Shown: positions 1 through 9,233, counted from the stretch's first letter. The stretch: DNA of 64,000 bases from Salipiger sp. IMCC34102 (GCF_004145405.1 NZ_SELQ01000011.1:1-64000); one strand, 5' to 3'. Made by a program: numbers and translations. The notes: generated from the letters alone by a model not told the origin.

Positions 1-148
1 GACCCTGACCACCGCAATCGCCCGCCCCGCTGCGCGAGATGAAAGCTCCGCGCGCCGGGCGATTGCTCAACCTGCGCCAACCGGCGTAAACACTAACCGG
101 GCTCCGGTCGTGGCTGGATGAAAGTTCAGTGGCAGGTCAGTTCGGATC
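1..148. other. Unassigned sequence abutting the truncated transposase
   Basis: No gene is supported here. The frame that later encodes the TniA fragment is open from base 2 but closes with TGA at 119-121. TniA-like similarity begins only after about position 165, so a junction lies in this stretch. The bases just before it could be the edge of another insertion sequence, but I cannot identify a family. The left side is cut by the window edge. Confidence 0.35.
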
Positions 149-1123
149 TTGTCCGGTTCGCTTCTGAATGCCGTGACCGGCGTGGCCGAACTTCGCGCTC
201 ACATCGAACGCCTGTTTCGCACCTTCGAATTGAAATGGGCGCGGCATTTGCCGGGCTGGACAGCCGGTGCGCCCCATTTGAGAAATGATCGGAATCCTGG
301 GCGCGAGGCCTGCCTCACGGATGATGATCTGCATCGTCTCTTCGTCACATTCGTGGCGGATTACAACGCATCGCCTCACCGCGGTCTCGGCGGAGCGACC
401 CCGTGCGGCACATGGGCGAAGCTGTCGAAACATGAACAGTTTGACCCCTTCGCGCTGCCTGGGTCTCAAGCACTGCGCGAAGCTTGTGGCAGTTCCCATG
501 CTGCTGGCGTCTCGGAAGCCGGCATCCGATTTGAGGGGCTGGTCTATTCGAATGAGTTCATCCGCAACCAGCGCAAGGCTCCGGGCGTGGACAGGATCGC
601 CCAATCGGGGGAAAAGCTGGAAATCATCGTCGACCCGATGAACCTCGGGGCCATCTCGGTCGCCGCCAATGGTGATCTGATTTCCGTTCCCTGCCTCGAC
701 GAGACCATGCGTGGAAAGTCACTCACCTGGTGGAAGGCGGAAAAGACCCGGCGCAAGGCTGAAGCCGCACTTGATGTCGCCGATCATTCCAAAGCCCAGT
801 CTGAAGCCCGTGAGAGTTGGCGCGGGGAGGCAAAAGCCATCGCAGACTCGGCCGGCGTCACCATGGAAGGTCGCAGCGACGAGGAGGCGGCGCGTCTTCG
901 CAAGGAACTGGAGTTCGGCAAGGGCGCACATGAAAAGCCCTTTGTCGGCCGCGACGAGTTCATCGATCCTCTTCAGACCGGCTACGTGACCGGTCCCAGT
1001 GGCAATCACACCGCATCAGCGCCCACGTCACCATCTGAGACCGAGGCCGCCGAACGCCCCGATGGAGCAAATCCCCTCGATCGCTTCCGCTCCAATGGCG
1101 CCCGACGCCGCCCAAGATCCTGA
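149..1123 (+). pseudogene. tniA: 5'-truncated TniA/Mu-type transposase
   Basis: This is the C-terminal part of a DDE transposase of the TniA/Mu (rve plus Mu-C) family. It begins close to the third acidic catalytic position (ELRAHIERLFRTFE) and keeps the family's PHRGLGG segment (about residues 77-83), followed by the Mu-C beta-barrel and a charged C-terminal tail. The first two catalytic Asp residues and the N-terminal DNA-binding domains are missing. The only available start is a TTG with no convincing ribosome-binding site. Length is 324 residues against roughly 550-700 in complete homologues. It lies 14 bp upstream of the tniB-like gene, the usual order. I call it a non-functional remnant. 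Confidence 0.8.
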
Positions 1124-1137
1124 TCAGGAGATAATCC

Positions 1138-2148
1138 ATGACCACAAATGAAGCCCTGGCCGTGATGGAGAAAACGCGTACCAAAGCGGCCGCGACCGCC
1201 GCGCTGGATGACTTCTTCTTTGAAACCGAGACCCACCGCTTGATCCGCGAGCGGGTGTTCAGTGTCCTCGAAGCGCGGGAAACTCGCCTGGCGCGTGGGC
1301 TGTATGAGCAGAAGGGGGCTGCCTTGATCGGCCCAGCCGGTAGCGGGAAGTCGACGATGATGGCGCGGGTGATCCGTGAGTATGAGGAGGCGGCGGTCGC
1401 CACTGGCGGTCGGGAGTTCGGCCACAGGATCGTCAGTGCCATCGTGCCGGGAAAGGCGAGCGTGAAGGACACGTGCTGTGCCGTCCTCAGAGAAATTGGT
1501 TATCCGACCAAGGGCAACCGGACCGAGGACTACCTGATCGACTGTCTGCGCAGGCAGCTCCAGCATCATCATATCGCGGCCATTCACCTCGATGAGATCT
1601 AGGACGCAGGGCGTTACGCGACCGAAGAGGCGATGTCCGCCTTCGCGAAGCGGTTCCGCAACCTGATGCAGGTCGGGCCCTGGCCTGTTTCGCTTATCCT
1701 AACCGGGACCTCGGAAGGACGCGAGTTCATCAACCACGATCCCACCCTGACGCGGCGACTGCGTCCTGTCGAGATTTTGGCCATGACGCCCGAAGCCGAT
1801 GGTCCCACCCTCCGAAATGCCATGACCAAGCTATTGAAGGGATCTGGCCTGACCGATGAAGGCCTGTTCCGACTCGCGGAATTCATGCCGCTCATGATGC
1901 ATGCTGCAGCCTATCGGTTCGGTTTGGCCGTCGAGATCACGATCGAAGCGCTCTCAGAGGCCCTAGAGATGGGGGATGCCCGGGTCACCCTCGATCATTT
2001 CGCCGAGGCTCACTATGTCCGCACCAACTCTGATGACGAACTCAACCCCTTCCTGTCTGAGCATTGGCGCGGGATCGACACCTCCCGCGCCATGGATCGT
2101 TCTTACGAGGTCACGAATGAGGCGAAGAAGCCGCGCAAACGGAAGTAG
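1138..2148 (+). pseudogene. tniB: TniB-like transposition ATPase interrupted by an amber stop
   Basis: This is an AAA+ ATPase of the TniB/TnsC/MuB type, which normally selects the target and activates TniA. The Walker A motif GPAGSGKST is at residues 65-73 and Walker B ends in IHLDEI at residue 154. The next codon is TAG (1600-1602), after which the same frame continues without break to 2148, including the sensor-like SLILTGTSEGREF and RRLRPVEI segments. Reading through gives about 336 residues, a normal TniB length. Many relatives have Gln directly after the Walker B DE-x, so a single C-to-T change (CAG to TAG) is the simplest cause. AGGAG precedes the ATG. The upstream partner is also broken, so the element is probably dead. 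Confidence 0.85.
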
Positions 2149-2180
2149 CCAGAAATCTTCTCCCCGCTAATCCACGTTAG

Positions 2181-2207
2181 GGTCGCCCGTTGGGCGGCCT
2201 TTTTCTT
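2181..2207 (+). terminator. Rho-independent terminator after tniB
   Basis: Eight-base-pair stem GGTCGCCC / GGGCGGCC with a GTT loop (one G-T pair), immediately followed by TTTTTCTTT. It lies 33 bp after the tniB stop codon and is the best intrinsic terminator in this part of the window. Confidence 0.85.
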
Positions 2208-2248
2208 TGTCTGCGCGCCGCAGGGCCCAGGGACAGGTCGGGAAAGCG

Positions 2249-2310
2249 ATGTCGAAAGACGGGTTTTTGATGTCGGCAGGACGGTATTCGAAATGTCGTG
2301 TGAACGCATA
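2249..2310 (+). repeat. Three imperfect direct repeats with TGTCG core
   Basis: TGTCG occurs at 2250, 2271 and 2294, each preceded by A and followed 4-5 bases later by ACGG or AACG, so the units recur every 21-23 bp. Tn402-, Tn7- and Mu-type elements carry repeated transposase-binding sites at their ends, often with a TGTC core. The position, just beyond tniB, suits such an end. However, TGTCG reads away from tniAB, whereas a right end of that element should show CGACA on this strand, so the assignment is tentative. Confidence 0.4.
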
Positions 2311-2545
2311 AATTTATGATATTAATTGTTAAAATTCCAGAGCAGGACGGTCTTTGAGTGTCGGGCGATAGTCGCAGCGCGCCTGCACAGAAGTTCCCTT
2401 CGCTGTGATGTGCGGGGGATCGGGCGGATCGCCGATGGCGCAGGTCGTGTTTGCCGAACCGCCGATTTGACGGATCCCGTGGTCGGATCGGCAAGTCCCC
2501 GGGCCGACGGCATCTCACCGCGCGCCGAACCGGTTCGACCGCTTT

Positions 2546-3133
2546 TCAGCCGCCGAAGGTGCGACCGGCGGCGGTCCCGCCGAAACCGCCTGTGGAGCGG
2601 ACGGTCGCGCGGGTCATCGGTGCGGCGGTTTTCGTCGAAGGCGCCGAACGGAAGGACGTCGAACGCAGGTTGCCCGCGCCGCGGTTCGTGTTGATGACGG
2701 TGCCCGCCGGTGTGGCGAAGCTGCCGGATTTGGTATTGACCAACGGTTGGGCCGCGATGCCGCGGTTCTGCGCCATCATGTTGCCGATCAGGTAGCCTGT
2801 CATCAACGGCAGGAAGACCGATCCGCCACCGGCCCGTTCCTCGACGATGCAGTCGCCGTTGTGTTCTTCCTCGCACAGCGCCTGGCTGTCGTAACGCGGG
2901 GCCTGCTCGTCGTGGGCGGCAGTCGCCTCGGCGAAAGCGCTCTCGCACTCCGCTTGCGTGTACCAGCTGCCTTGCTGCTCGGCCGCGCTGACGCAGGATT
3001 CCAGGTCGGGGAAAACGCTGGTTTCGACGGCGTCATCCTCGCAGGCGGCCAAGGCGAAAGCGGCGGCCCCCATGAGGGCCACGTTTGCGGCACGGGATCG
3101 TTTGCGTCGAGTGTCGGTTCGGGTGATGGTCAT
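2546..3133 (-). CDS. ygiB: YgiB-like DUF1190 lipoprotein
   Basis: A 195-residue secreted protein of the DUF1190/UPF0441 (YgiB) family. The start at MTITRTDTRRKR gives a basic N-terminus, a hydrophobic stretch (about residues 18-30) and a lipobox-like FALAAC with Cys31, so it is probably a lipoprotein. An upstream in-frame start would only add 11 residues ahead of the signal. The mature part has paired Cys residues (CVSAAEQ, AECESAF, LCEEEHNGDC) and a Gly/Thr/Arg-rich, low-complexity C-terminus ending in GRTFGG, typical of the family. It follows the ygiC homologue on the same strand after 54 bp. The biochemical role of YgiB is not established. Confidence 0.85.
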   Translation of the reverse strand: MTITRTDTRRKRSRAANVALMGAAAFALAACEDDAVETSVFPDLESCVSAAEQQGSWYTQAECESAFAEATAAHDEQAPRYDSQALCEEEHNGDCIVEERAGGGSVFLPLMTGYLIGNMMAQNRGIAAQPLVNTKSGSFATPAGTVINTNRGAGNLRSTSFRSAPSTKTAAPMTRATVRSTGGFGGTAAGRTFGG

Positions 3134-3187
3134 GAGTGTTATGTGAGGGCTTGCGGCGTCGCACACAAGCCCCGCCGGTCCGCGCGG

Positions 3188-4381
3188 TCAGGCGCGGATG
3201 TAATGGGGTTTGAACCGGCTGAGATCCTGCGTGATCCGCGCGCGATCCTCTCGCAGGCCCATGCCGACGCAGCTTCGCCCCACGATCCATGATCCGATCA
3301 CCGGCCGAAATCCGTCGAACACCGGCATCGGGGCATAGGCCTGTGCGATCATCGGGTGATCGGCGTAGGCGCGGTCCTTGGCCTCCTCCGTCGTCCGGCC
3401 GCCTTCCTGGATCGTGATCGATGAGCCTTCGCGGCTGAAGAGCGGCTTGAACACGGTGCCCCGGTGCAGCGCCTCTTGCGCCCGGGATAAGGCAGGTGTC
3501 GCGGCCTCCAGATCATCCGCGAAGAAGGCTGGAAGCAGGTTCGGGTGCCCTTCGAACAGCTGCCACAGGACGGGCAGGATGCCCTTGTTCGACACCACGG
3601 CCTTCCACGCGGGCTCCAGAAACTGGCAGCGGGCCCCGGCGAGGTGGTCGGCGAAGTCGTCGCGTAGCATGTCCTCCCATGGATAAAGCTTGAACAGCGC
3701 GCCGATCACCCGAGAGTCCGCGTCGGCGAACTGGCCCGTCTCCGTCAGACCGATCTGGGCGACATCGACGAAATGGGCCCCCATGTCGGCGGCCCGGGCG
3801 GCGTAGGCCAGCATCTCGACGGTGGAATAATCCTCCAGGAGCGACTCGAAGGCGGTAAAGTGAATGTCCGTGCTGGGGGGAAATATCTCGGCGAAGCGAG
3901 CGGTCAGCGCCTCGAAAGTGCCGTTGAACTGGTCGGTATCGGCGGGCAAACGGCCACGGTCGAGCATATCTTCGAGCCAGCTCCACTGGAAGGAGGCCGA
4001 TTCGAAGAGCGAGGTCGGCGTATCGGCGTTGTACTCGATCATCTTCGCGGGACCGGTGCCGTCGTAAACCAGATCGAAGCGGCCATAGAGCTCGGGCTCA
4101 TCGTCGGACCAGGAGCGTGCAACGAGGTCCCAGTGCGCCCGCGGGATCGCAAGACGTTCCATCAACTCTTCCGAGGCGATCACGTGGGCCGCCGCCTCGC
4201 GACACATGGCGTGCAGCTCGGTGGAGGGGTCCTCAATATCGTTCTCGACCTGTTCGAGGCTGAACTCGTAGACGGTCTCCTCGTCCCAGTAGGGTTCGCC
4301 ATACATGGTGTGGAACTTGAAGCCAGCCGTCTCGGCCTTTTGCTGCCAGTCGTGGCGGGCGCCGATGTGGATACGTTTCAT
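3188..4381 (-). CDS. ygiC: YgiC-like glutathionylspermidine synthase-family ATP-grasp protein
   Basis: A 397-residue member of the glutathionylspermidine synthase C-terminal-like (ATP-grasp) family. Diagnostic segments are RFDLVYDG and IEYNADTPTSLFE (about residues 100-127) and the C-terminal nucleotide-binding FKPLFSREGSSI. The family ligates a carboxylate to an amine using ATP, but the YgiC substrate is unknown and the amidase domain of true Gsp synthase/amidase is absent. A good GGAGGA ribosome-binding site precedes the ATG. The gene is cotranscribed with ygiB downstream. In E. coli the order is ygiB-ygiC, so the order here is reversed. Cytoplasmic. Confidence 0.88.
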   Translation of the reverse strand: MKRIHIGARHDWQQKAETAGFKFHTMYGEPYWDEETVYEFSLEQVENDIEDPSTELHAMCREAAAHVIASEELMERLAIPRAHWDLVARSWSDDEPELYGRFDLVYDGTGPAKMIEYNADTPTSLFESASFQWSWLEDMLDRGRLPADTDQFNGTFEALTARFAEIFPPSTDIHFTAFESLLEDYSTVEMLAYAARAADMGAHFVDVAQIGLTETGQFADADSRVIGALFKLYPWEDMLRDDFADHLAGARCQFLEPAWKAVVSNKGILPVLWQLFEGHPNLLPAFFADDLEAATPALSRAQEALHRGTVFKPLFSREGSSITIQEGGRTTEEAKDRAYADHPMIAQAYAPMPVFDGFRPVIGSWIVGRSCVGMGLREDRARITQDLSRFKPHYIRA

Positions 4382-4830
4382 GATGGTCCTCCGCTCGCTG
4401 CATGGATCCTTGATCGGGCAGCCGTGCAGGGCGTCGATACGGCCGGGCGACGCCGCAGGAGGCAGACCTTCGGGCGCGACGCAGGATGATCGTTTTGGTG
4501 TCGCACGCAGGCAGTCCTCGCACGGGTCTCTTGGGTCCTGACAGAGCTAGAACGATCGCCCCTTCCGTCTGCCCCGCATCCCAGGACATCAGGTATCTTT
4601 CCTTGCGCGTCGGGCGGTGACCGACGGGACGTAGGCGAATGATTGACGCCGATCCTCCCCTACCCCGTGCGTAACGTCGTGACCTCGAACCTCAAACCAG
4701 GTTTGCCTGTATGATGAAAACACGCCACCTTCGGCTAAAGTATCCTATCGAAGTGCGAAGACGCTTTGTGACCCGGCGCGAGGTCCATAAGGTCGATTCG
4801 ATTGTTACGAGCGCACGTCTGAGTTGAGTG
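4382..4830. other. Divergent intergenic region ygiC / hybrid kinase
   Basis: About 450 bp separate the divergent ygiC and CHASE-kinase genes. Short frames here look like chance frames, with no ribosome-binding site or family similarity. It must hold the two promoters. I cannot fix a -35/-10 pair with confidence, and no strong hairpin or repeat was seen. Confidence 0.5.
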
Positions 4831-7800
4831 ATGAATTTTTCGATGCGTCAGCTGGTGATCCCGCTGTCCCTGATTTTTACCGCCGTGACGGTCTGGATCA
4901 CCTACGACCTGACGCGCAGCAGCGCAGATGACGCCTTCGAGGCACTGGTCGACGACAGTCGGCTCCAGCTGAAGCAGCGGGTCCAGAACATCTCGCTCGC
5001 GCTCAACGGACTGGCCGGGTTTCTCGATGCGTCCGAAAACATCACCCAAGCCGAGTGGGAGCGCTACGTCGATGCCCTTGATCTTGATGAGACCTTTCCG
5101 AGGATCGACGGGTTCGGCCTGATCGTACCCGGCGAAGCAAGCAACCCTACGGAAGGGGCAGACGGGACGCTTGATGCCTCCACGTCCGAGTTCGCCGCCC
5201 CATCGGAGTCGCCTTCGACACAAGACACGATCTCGCGCGTCTTTGCTCCATCCGGACGGCCCACATCGTTCTTAGCTGACAATACCGACTTGACGGCATC
5301 AATCATGGACGCCGCCAACGCGGCCCGCGACACCGGCGAGATCCGATTGACCGACCCCATGCCCGTGGCGCAAGGCCAGGCCGACAACGACATGGCCTAC
5401 CTGCTGCACCCCCGCTACCGGAATGATTTGCCGTTGGACACCGTTGAAGAGCGCCGCGCGGCCTTCCTCGACTGGATCTACGCCCCCGTGATCGTGAACG
5501 AGGTCATGGCCGGGATGAGCCCGAACCAGAGGGAGTTCTACACGATCTCCATCTTCGACACCGAACGCCCCGATGATGCGATCTTCGGTCAGAGCGATCC
5601 GGAGCCGGGGTCGTTCCAGATCATCCACACAAATGAATTCCTTGGCCGAACCTGGGAGATGCACTGGAACAGCACGCCGGCGTTCGAGGCGACGCGCGGC
5701 ATGTCGATGTTCGTCTTCGTGGTGATTGGCGGTGCCCTGATCTGCGTGCTGCTGTCGGAATACCAGCGCGCGATCGCCCAGCGCGACCAGACCAAGTCGC
5801 GGCAACTCGTGTCGAACGAAGATCGCAACCGGGCCGTCTTCGACAATGCGGTGTTCGGGTTGCTCGAACTGGATGGCAAGAACTTCATCCTCAGCGCCAA
5901 TGCGGCGGCGCACCACTTGTTCGAGACGGAGGATCTTCGGGGCGTCCACCTGCGGGAATTGGTCAGCTCGCCCGAGATGTCGGATGGCTGGACCTTCGCC
6001 ACCGCGACGACCCAGACTGCGACGGGCCGCAAGATCCACCTGGAACTCCAGCGCAACAGCTGGACACACGCCGACGGCGCGCCCCGGCATACCGTGATCC
6101 TGCGCGACGTGACGCAGGCCACCGAGAACGCGCGCGCCTCGCGCAAGAGCGAGGAACGCTGGAACCTCGCGTTGAAGAACGCGGATATCGGCGTCTTCGA
6201 CATCGACTTGCGCACCATGACTTCGGTGGTGTCCGACACCTGGCTGCGCCTGATGAGGATCGACCCCGATACGTTCACGGAAGACCCGCGGGACGTCTTC
6301 CACGCGCGGCTTCACCCGGACGATCTGCCCGCAATTTTGAAGGCCGACCGCGACTGCCTGACCGGACGGACGAACCGATCGGTGAGCGAGTTTCGGATCA
6401 AGTTCGACGACGGGACTTGGCGCTACATGCGATCCGACGCCGCCGTGGCAGAGCGGGACGAAAGTGGCCGCGCCGTGCGGATGGTCGGCGCGCAGACCGA
6501 TATACACGAATTGCGCACCACCCAGGACGCGCTGCACGCCAGCGAGGAACGCCTGCGCCTGGCCCAGTCCCATGCACCCGTCGGCATGACGATCCTCGAC
6601 GGGAACGGTGCGCTGACCGATCCGAACGCCGCGTTGGCTTCGCTGACCGGCCAGGATCTCGACACCTTGTCCCGGATGCAGCTCAGCGATCTCTTTGCCC
6701 CCGACGACAGCGCGGAAATCGTGGCCTCGGTCATCGATCTGCAGGGCGATCCCGATCGCATGTTCCGCAAGCAGGTCCGCATCCGCAACACCGAGGGGGT
6801 CGAGCGCTGGGGCATGGTCAAGGTGACCTGGGCCTCCGGCCCGCATGGCGGCGGCGAGATCTTCGTCATGCAGATCAGCGACATCACTCAGGAGATCGAG
6901 GCTCAGCGGCTCAAGTCACAGTTCGTGGCCACCGTCAGTCACGAACTGCGCACCCCGCTGACCTCGATCAAGGGCGCGCTGGGCCTGATCCACAAGGCCG
7001 CCGATGCGCCCGGGGCAAAGTTTCCCACTCGACTGCTGGATATCGCGCAGGCCAACGTCGATCGACTGATCTATCTCGTGAACGATATTCTGGACTTCGA
7101 GAAAAGCTCGTCCGGCAGGCTGGAATTCCGCCCGTCCGAGCAGAATGCGGCGTCTTTGGTGCAACAGGCGATCGAGGACAACACGCCTTACGCCGACCGG
7201 TTCGGCGTCACCCTTGCGGCGGACGATACCACCCAGGGCGCCAAGGTGCTGGCGGACCCCGACCGGCTGGCGCAGGTCTTGTCGAACCTCATGTCGAATG
7301 CCAGCAAGAACGCGCCCGAGGGCTCGGAAGTGACGGTACGGATCGAGCGAAAAGGCGCGCGATTGCGCTTCGGCGTGATCGACCGCGGCCCCGGCGTCCC
7401 GAAGGAATTCCGCGACCGCATCTTTCAGCCGTTCAGCCAAGCCGACAGTTCGGATACCCGCGCAAAGGGAGGAACCGGCCTGGGGCTCAACATTTCGCGC
7501 CAGATCGTCGAGGCGATGGGCGGCGAGATGGGCTTCGAAAGCGAACCGGGGCTGACCGAGTTCTGGTTCACCTGCCCCGAAGCGGCGGCATCCAAACCTC
7601 GGCAAGCGGCAACGGCACCTTCTGCACCGCCCCCAAGCGACGCGCCGGGCCCCCTGAAGCGAGTCCTCTATCTTGAAGACGACGAGGCTTTCGCGACGAC
7701 CCTTCGCACCCGGCTCAAGGATCTCGCGACAGTCACGACGGCCCGGACGGTGGCACAGGCACGCGAGGTGATCGGTGATCAGTCGTTCGACATGATCCTG

Positions 7801-8010
7801 CTTGATTGGGCACTGAACGACAGCGAATCCGAGAACCTTCTGGACGATCTTCTGGACACCTATCCAGACGCCAAGTTCATGGCGTTTTCCGTCGCCGGAT
7901 CTGCCAAGCCCGGTGCGGCCATCAAGGTCAGACTTGCCAAGACTCGCCAAACGCTCGAAGTCGTGGCAAGTCAGTTGCACCAACCCCAAGGGGGGATCGC
8001 GGCACAATAG
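4831..8010 (+). CDS. CHASE-PAS hybrid sensor histidine kinase with C-terminal receiver
   Basis: A membrane-bound hybrid kinase of 1059 residues from the ATG at 4831; a GTG directly before is possible. Order: TM1 (about 7-24), periplasmic CHASE domain (about 30-270), TM2 (about 290-308), three PAS domains (from about 332, 440 and 571), HisKA with phospho-acceptor His704 in VSHELRTPLTS, HATPase (NLMSNASKNAPEG; GGTGLGL), a Pro/Ala-rich linker and a receiver (about 945-1050). The receiver keeps the acidic pair (E949/D950) and the phospho-Asp D992 in ILLDWAL. The usual switch Thr is Ser, and the K-P pair is LAKTR, so it is divergent. CHASE domains sense extracellular small molecules; the ligand is unknown. 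The next genes are a second kinase and a receiver. Confidence 0.92.
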   Translation: MNFSMRQLVIPLSLIFTAVTVWITYDLTRSSADDAFEALVDDSRLQLKQRVQNISLALNGLAGFLDASENITQAEWERYVDALDLDETFPRIDGFGLIVPGEASNPTEGADGTLDASTSEFAAPSESPSTQDTISRVFAPSGRPTSFLADNTDLTASIMDAANAARDTGEIRLTDPMPVAQGQADNDMAYLLHPRYRNDLPLDTVEERRAAFLDWIYAPVIVNEVMAGMSPNQREFYTISIFDTERPDDAIFGQSDPEPGSFQIIHTNEFLGRTWEMHWNSTPAFEATRGMSMFVFVVIGGALICVLLSEYQRAIAQRDQTKSRQLVSNEDRNRAVFDNAVFGLLELDGKNFILSANAAAHHLFETEDLRGVHLRELVSSPEMSDGWTFATATTQTATGRKIHLELQRNSWTHADGAPRHTVILRDVTQATENARASRKSEERWNLALKNADIGVFDIDLRTMTSVVSDTWLRLMRIDPDTFTEDPRDVFHARLHPDDLPAILKADRDCLTGRTNRSVSEFRIKFDDGTWRYMRSDAAVAERDESGRAVRMVGAQTDIHELRTTQDALHASEERLRLAQSHAPVGMTILDGNGALTDPNAALASLTGQDLDTLSRMQLSDLFAPDDSAEIVASVIDLQGDPDRMFRKQVRIRNTEGVERWGMVKVTWASGPHGGGEIFVMQISDITQEIEAQRLKSQFVATVSHELRTPLTSIKGALGLIHKAADAPGAKFPTRLLDIAQANVDRLIYLVNDILDFEKSSSGRLEFRPSEQNAASLVQQAIEDNTPYADRFGVTLAADDTTQGAKVLADPDRLAQVLSNLMSNASKNAPEGSEVTVRIERKGARLRFGVIDRGPGVPKEFRDRIFQPFSQADSSDTRAKGGTGLGLNISRQIVEAMGGEMGFESEPGLTEFWFTCPEAAASKPRQAATAPSAPPPSDAPGPLKRVLYLEDDEAFATTLRTRLKDLATVTTARTVAQAREVIGDQSFDMILLDWALNDSESENLLDDLLDTYPDAKFMAFSVAGSAKPGAAIKVRLAKTRQTLEVVASQLHQPQGGIAAQ

Positions 8011-8122
8011 GAACAAAGCCGACTCAAAGACATTGTTTCGGCGCAATGACTTGATAACGATCAGGCAGATTTACGAGACACTGCACCGGGGACCGTGCCC
8101 CGGAGGCGGGGGGATTTTACAC

Positions 8123-9220
8123 ATGTCCAGTTTTCTGAAGGATAAGACTTCCTTCACGACTGATGCGCCGAACGCGTCAGATACGTCGACACGCTCGGGC
8201 GCCCTGCTCGATGCGGTCCCGGACCCGGTGCTTGCGATCGCGGCGGATACCTTCGACGTTGTTTACGCCAATCCCGCGGCCCTGCGCCTTTTCGAATGGA
8301 ACCGATCCGCAAACCGCAGCCTCGCCGACCTCGGCCTGGGGCCGGAAGAGATTCGTTTGCGTACCGTTCTGTCGAGCAGCGACCATACCCGTCGCGAGAT
8401 ACAGGTCGCGCGTGACGCCAAACTTTACCGCATCGACTGTCAATTGCTCTCGACGGCGGGGACCGCCGACGACGACCAGGTAATCCTGACGATCTGGAGC
8501 CCGGCCGCGGACATCGATCGAAACCGCCGCGACCACGAGTTCGTGGCGACCGTCAGCCATGAATTGCGCACGCCGGTGACGTCGATCAAGGGTGCTTTGG
8601 GACTGGTGCTTTCCGGTGCCTCCGGCCCGGTGGCGGACAAGACCCGCGCCTTGCTGGACATTGCGCATCGCAACGCCGGACGGCTGCTGTTGCTCGTCAA
8701 CGATATCCTCGACATCGAGAAGCTGACCTCGGGCAACATGAGCTTCGACAAGGACTTGCTCGATCTCGTCGCCGTGCTCGATGCCGCCCACGACGCCACC
8801 GCGAGCTTCGCGCATCAATTCGAGGTCCGTATCGAGGTCGAGGCGCCGAAAGGTCCCGTCATGGCAACCATAGATGGGGCGCGCATCCACCAGGTGCTGA
8901 CCAACCTCATCTCGAACGCCTGCAAGTTCTCTCACCCGGGCGGCGTGGTGACCCTGTCGCTGGATGACAGCGACCCCGAAAAGGTGAGGATCTGCGTCGA
9001 CGACACCGGCGTCGGCATTCCGCAAAGTGCGTTGCATACGATCTTCGATCGCTTCAACCAGGCGCAATCGGGCCATCGCAATCGGACCGGCAGCACGGGC
9101 CTTGGCCTGGCCATCGTCAAGACCATCGTCGAGGCGCACGGCGGCACGATCTCCCTCGACAGTGTCGAGGGTCAAGGCACCCGCGCCTGTTTCACCCTAT
9201 CCCGCCCCGCGCCTGAATGA
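8123..9220 (+). CDS. Soluble PAS-domain sensor histidine kinase
   Basis: A 365-residue cytoplasmic kinase: PAS domain (about 30-110, DAVPDPVLAIAADTFDVVYA), HisKA with His146 in VSHELRTPVTS, and HATPase with NLISNACKF, DDTGVGIPQ and GSTGLGLAIVK boxes. The frame is open further upstream, but the ATG at 8123 follows a purine-rich GGAGGCGGGGGG and starts just before the PAS domain, so I use it. There is no transmembrane segment. The HisKA core is close in wording to that of the preceding hybrid kinase (VATVSHELRTPxTSIKGALGL), which suggests duplication or shared partners. The receiver gene starts 13 bp after the stop. Confidence 0.9.
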   Translation: MSSFLKDKTSFTTDAPNASDTSTRSGALLDAVPDPVLAIAADTFDVVYANPAALRLFEWNRSANRSLADLGLGPEEIRLRTVLSSSDHTRREIQVARDAKLYRIDCQLLSTAGTADDDQVILTIWSPAADIDRNRRDHEFVATVSHELRTPVTSIKGALGLVLSGASGPVADKTRALLDIAHRNAGRLLLLVNDILDIEKLTSGNMSFDKDLLDLVAVLDAAHDATASFAHQFEVRIEVEAPKGPVMATIDGARIHQVLTNLISNACKFSHPGGVVTLSLDDSDPEKVRICVDDTGVGIPQSALHTIFDRFNQAQSGHRNRTGSTGLGLAIVKTIVEAHGGTISLDSVEGQGTRACFTLSRPAPE

Positions 9221-9233
9221 GGAAAGTGCGTCC

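Larger units (their letters stand above)
2149..2545. other. Gene-free stretch at the transposon/ygiB boundary
   Basis: About 400 bases without a supported gene. It holds the terminator after tniB (2181-2207), a run of TGTCG-containing imperfect repeats (2249-2305) and an AT-rich patch (about 2300-2340) that stands out from the GC-rich surroundings. The rest, up to the stop codon of the minus-strand ygiB, shows nothing I recognise. Confidence 0.6.

Noticed and set aside
1600-1602. Programmed amber readthrough or pyrrolysine codon in tniB
   Set aside because: The partner transposase is truncated, there is no stimulatory structure that I can see, and a simple CAG-to-TAG mutation accounts for the stop.
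4382-4830. Small proteins in the ygiC/kinase divergent gap
   Set aside because: The short frames lack ribosome-binding sites and recognisable domains; the region reads as a promoter gap.
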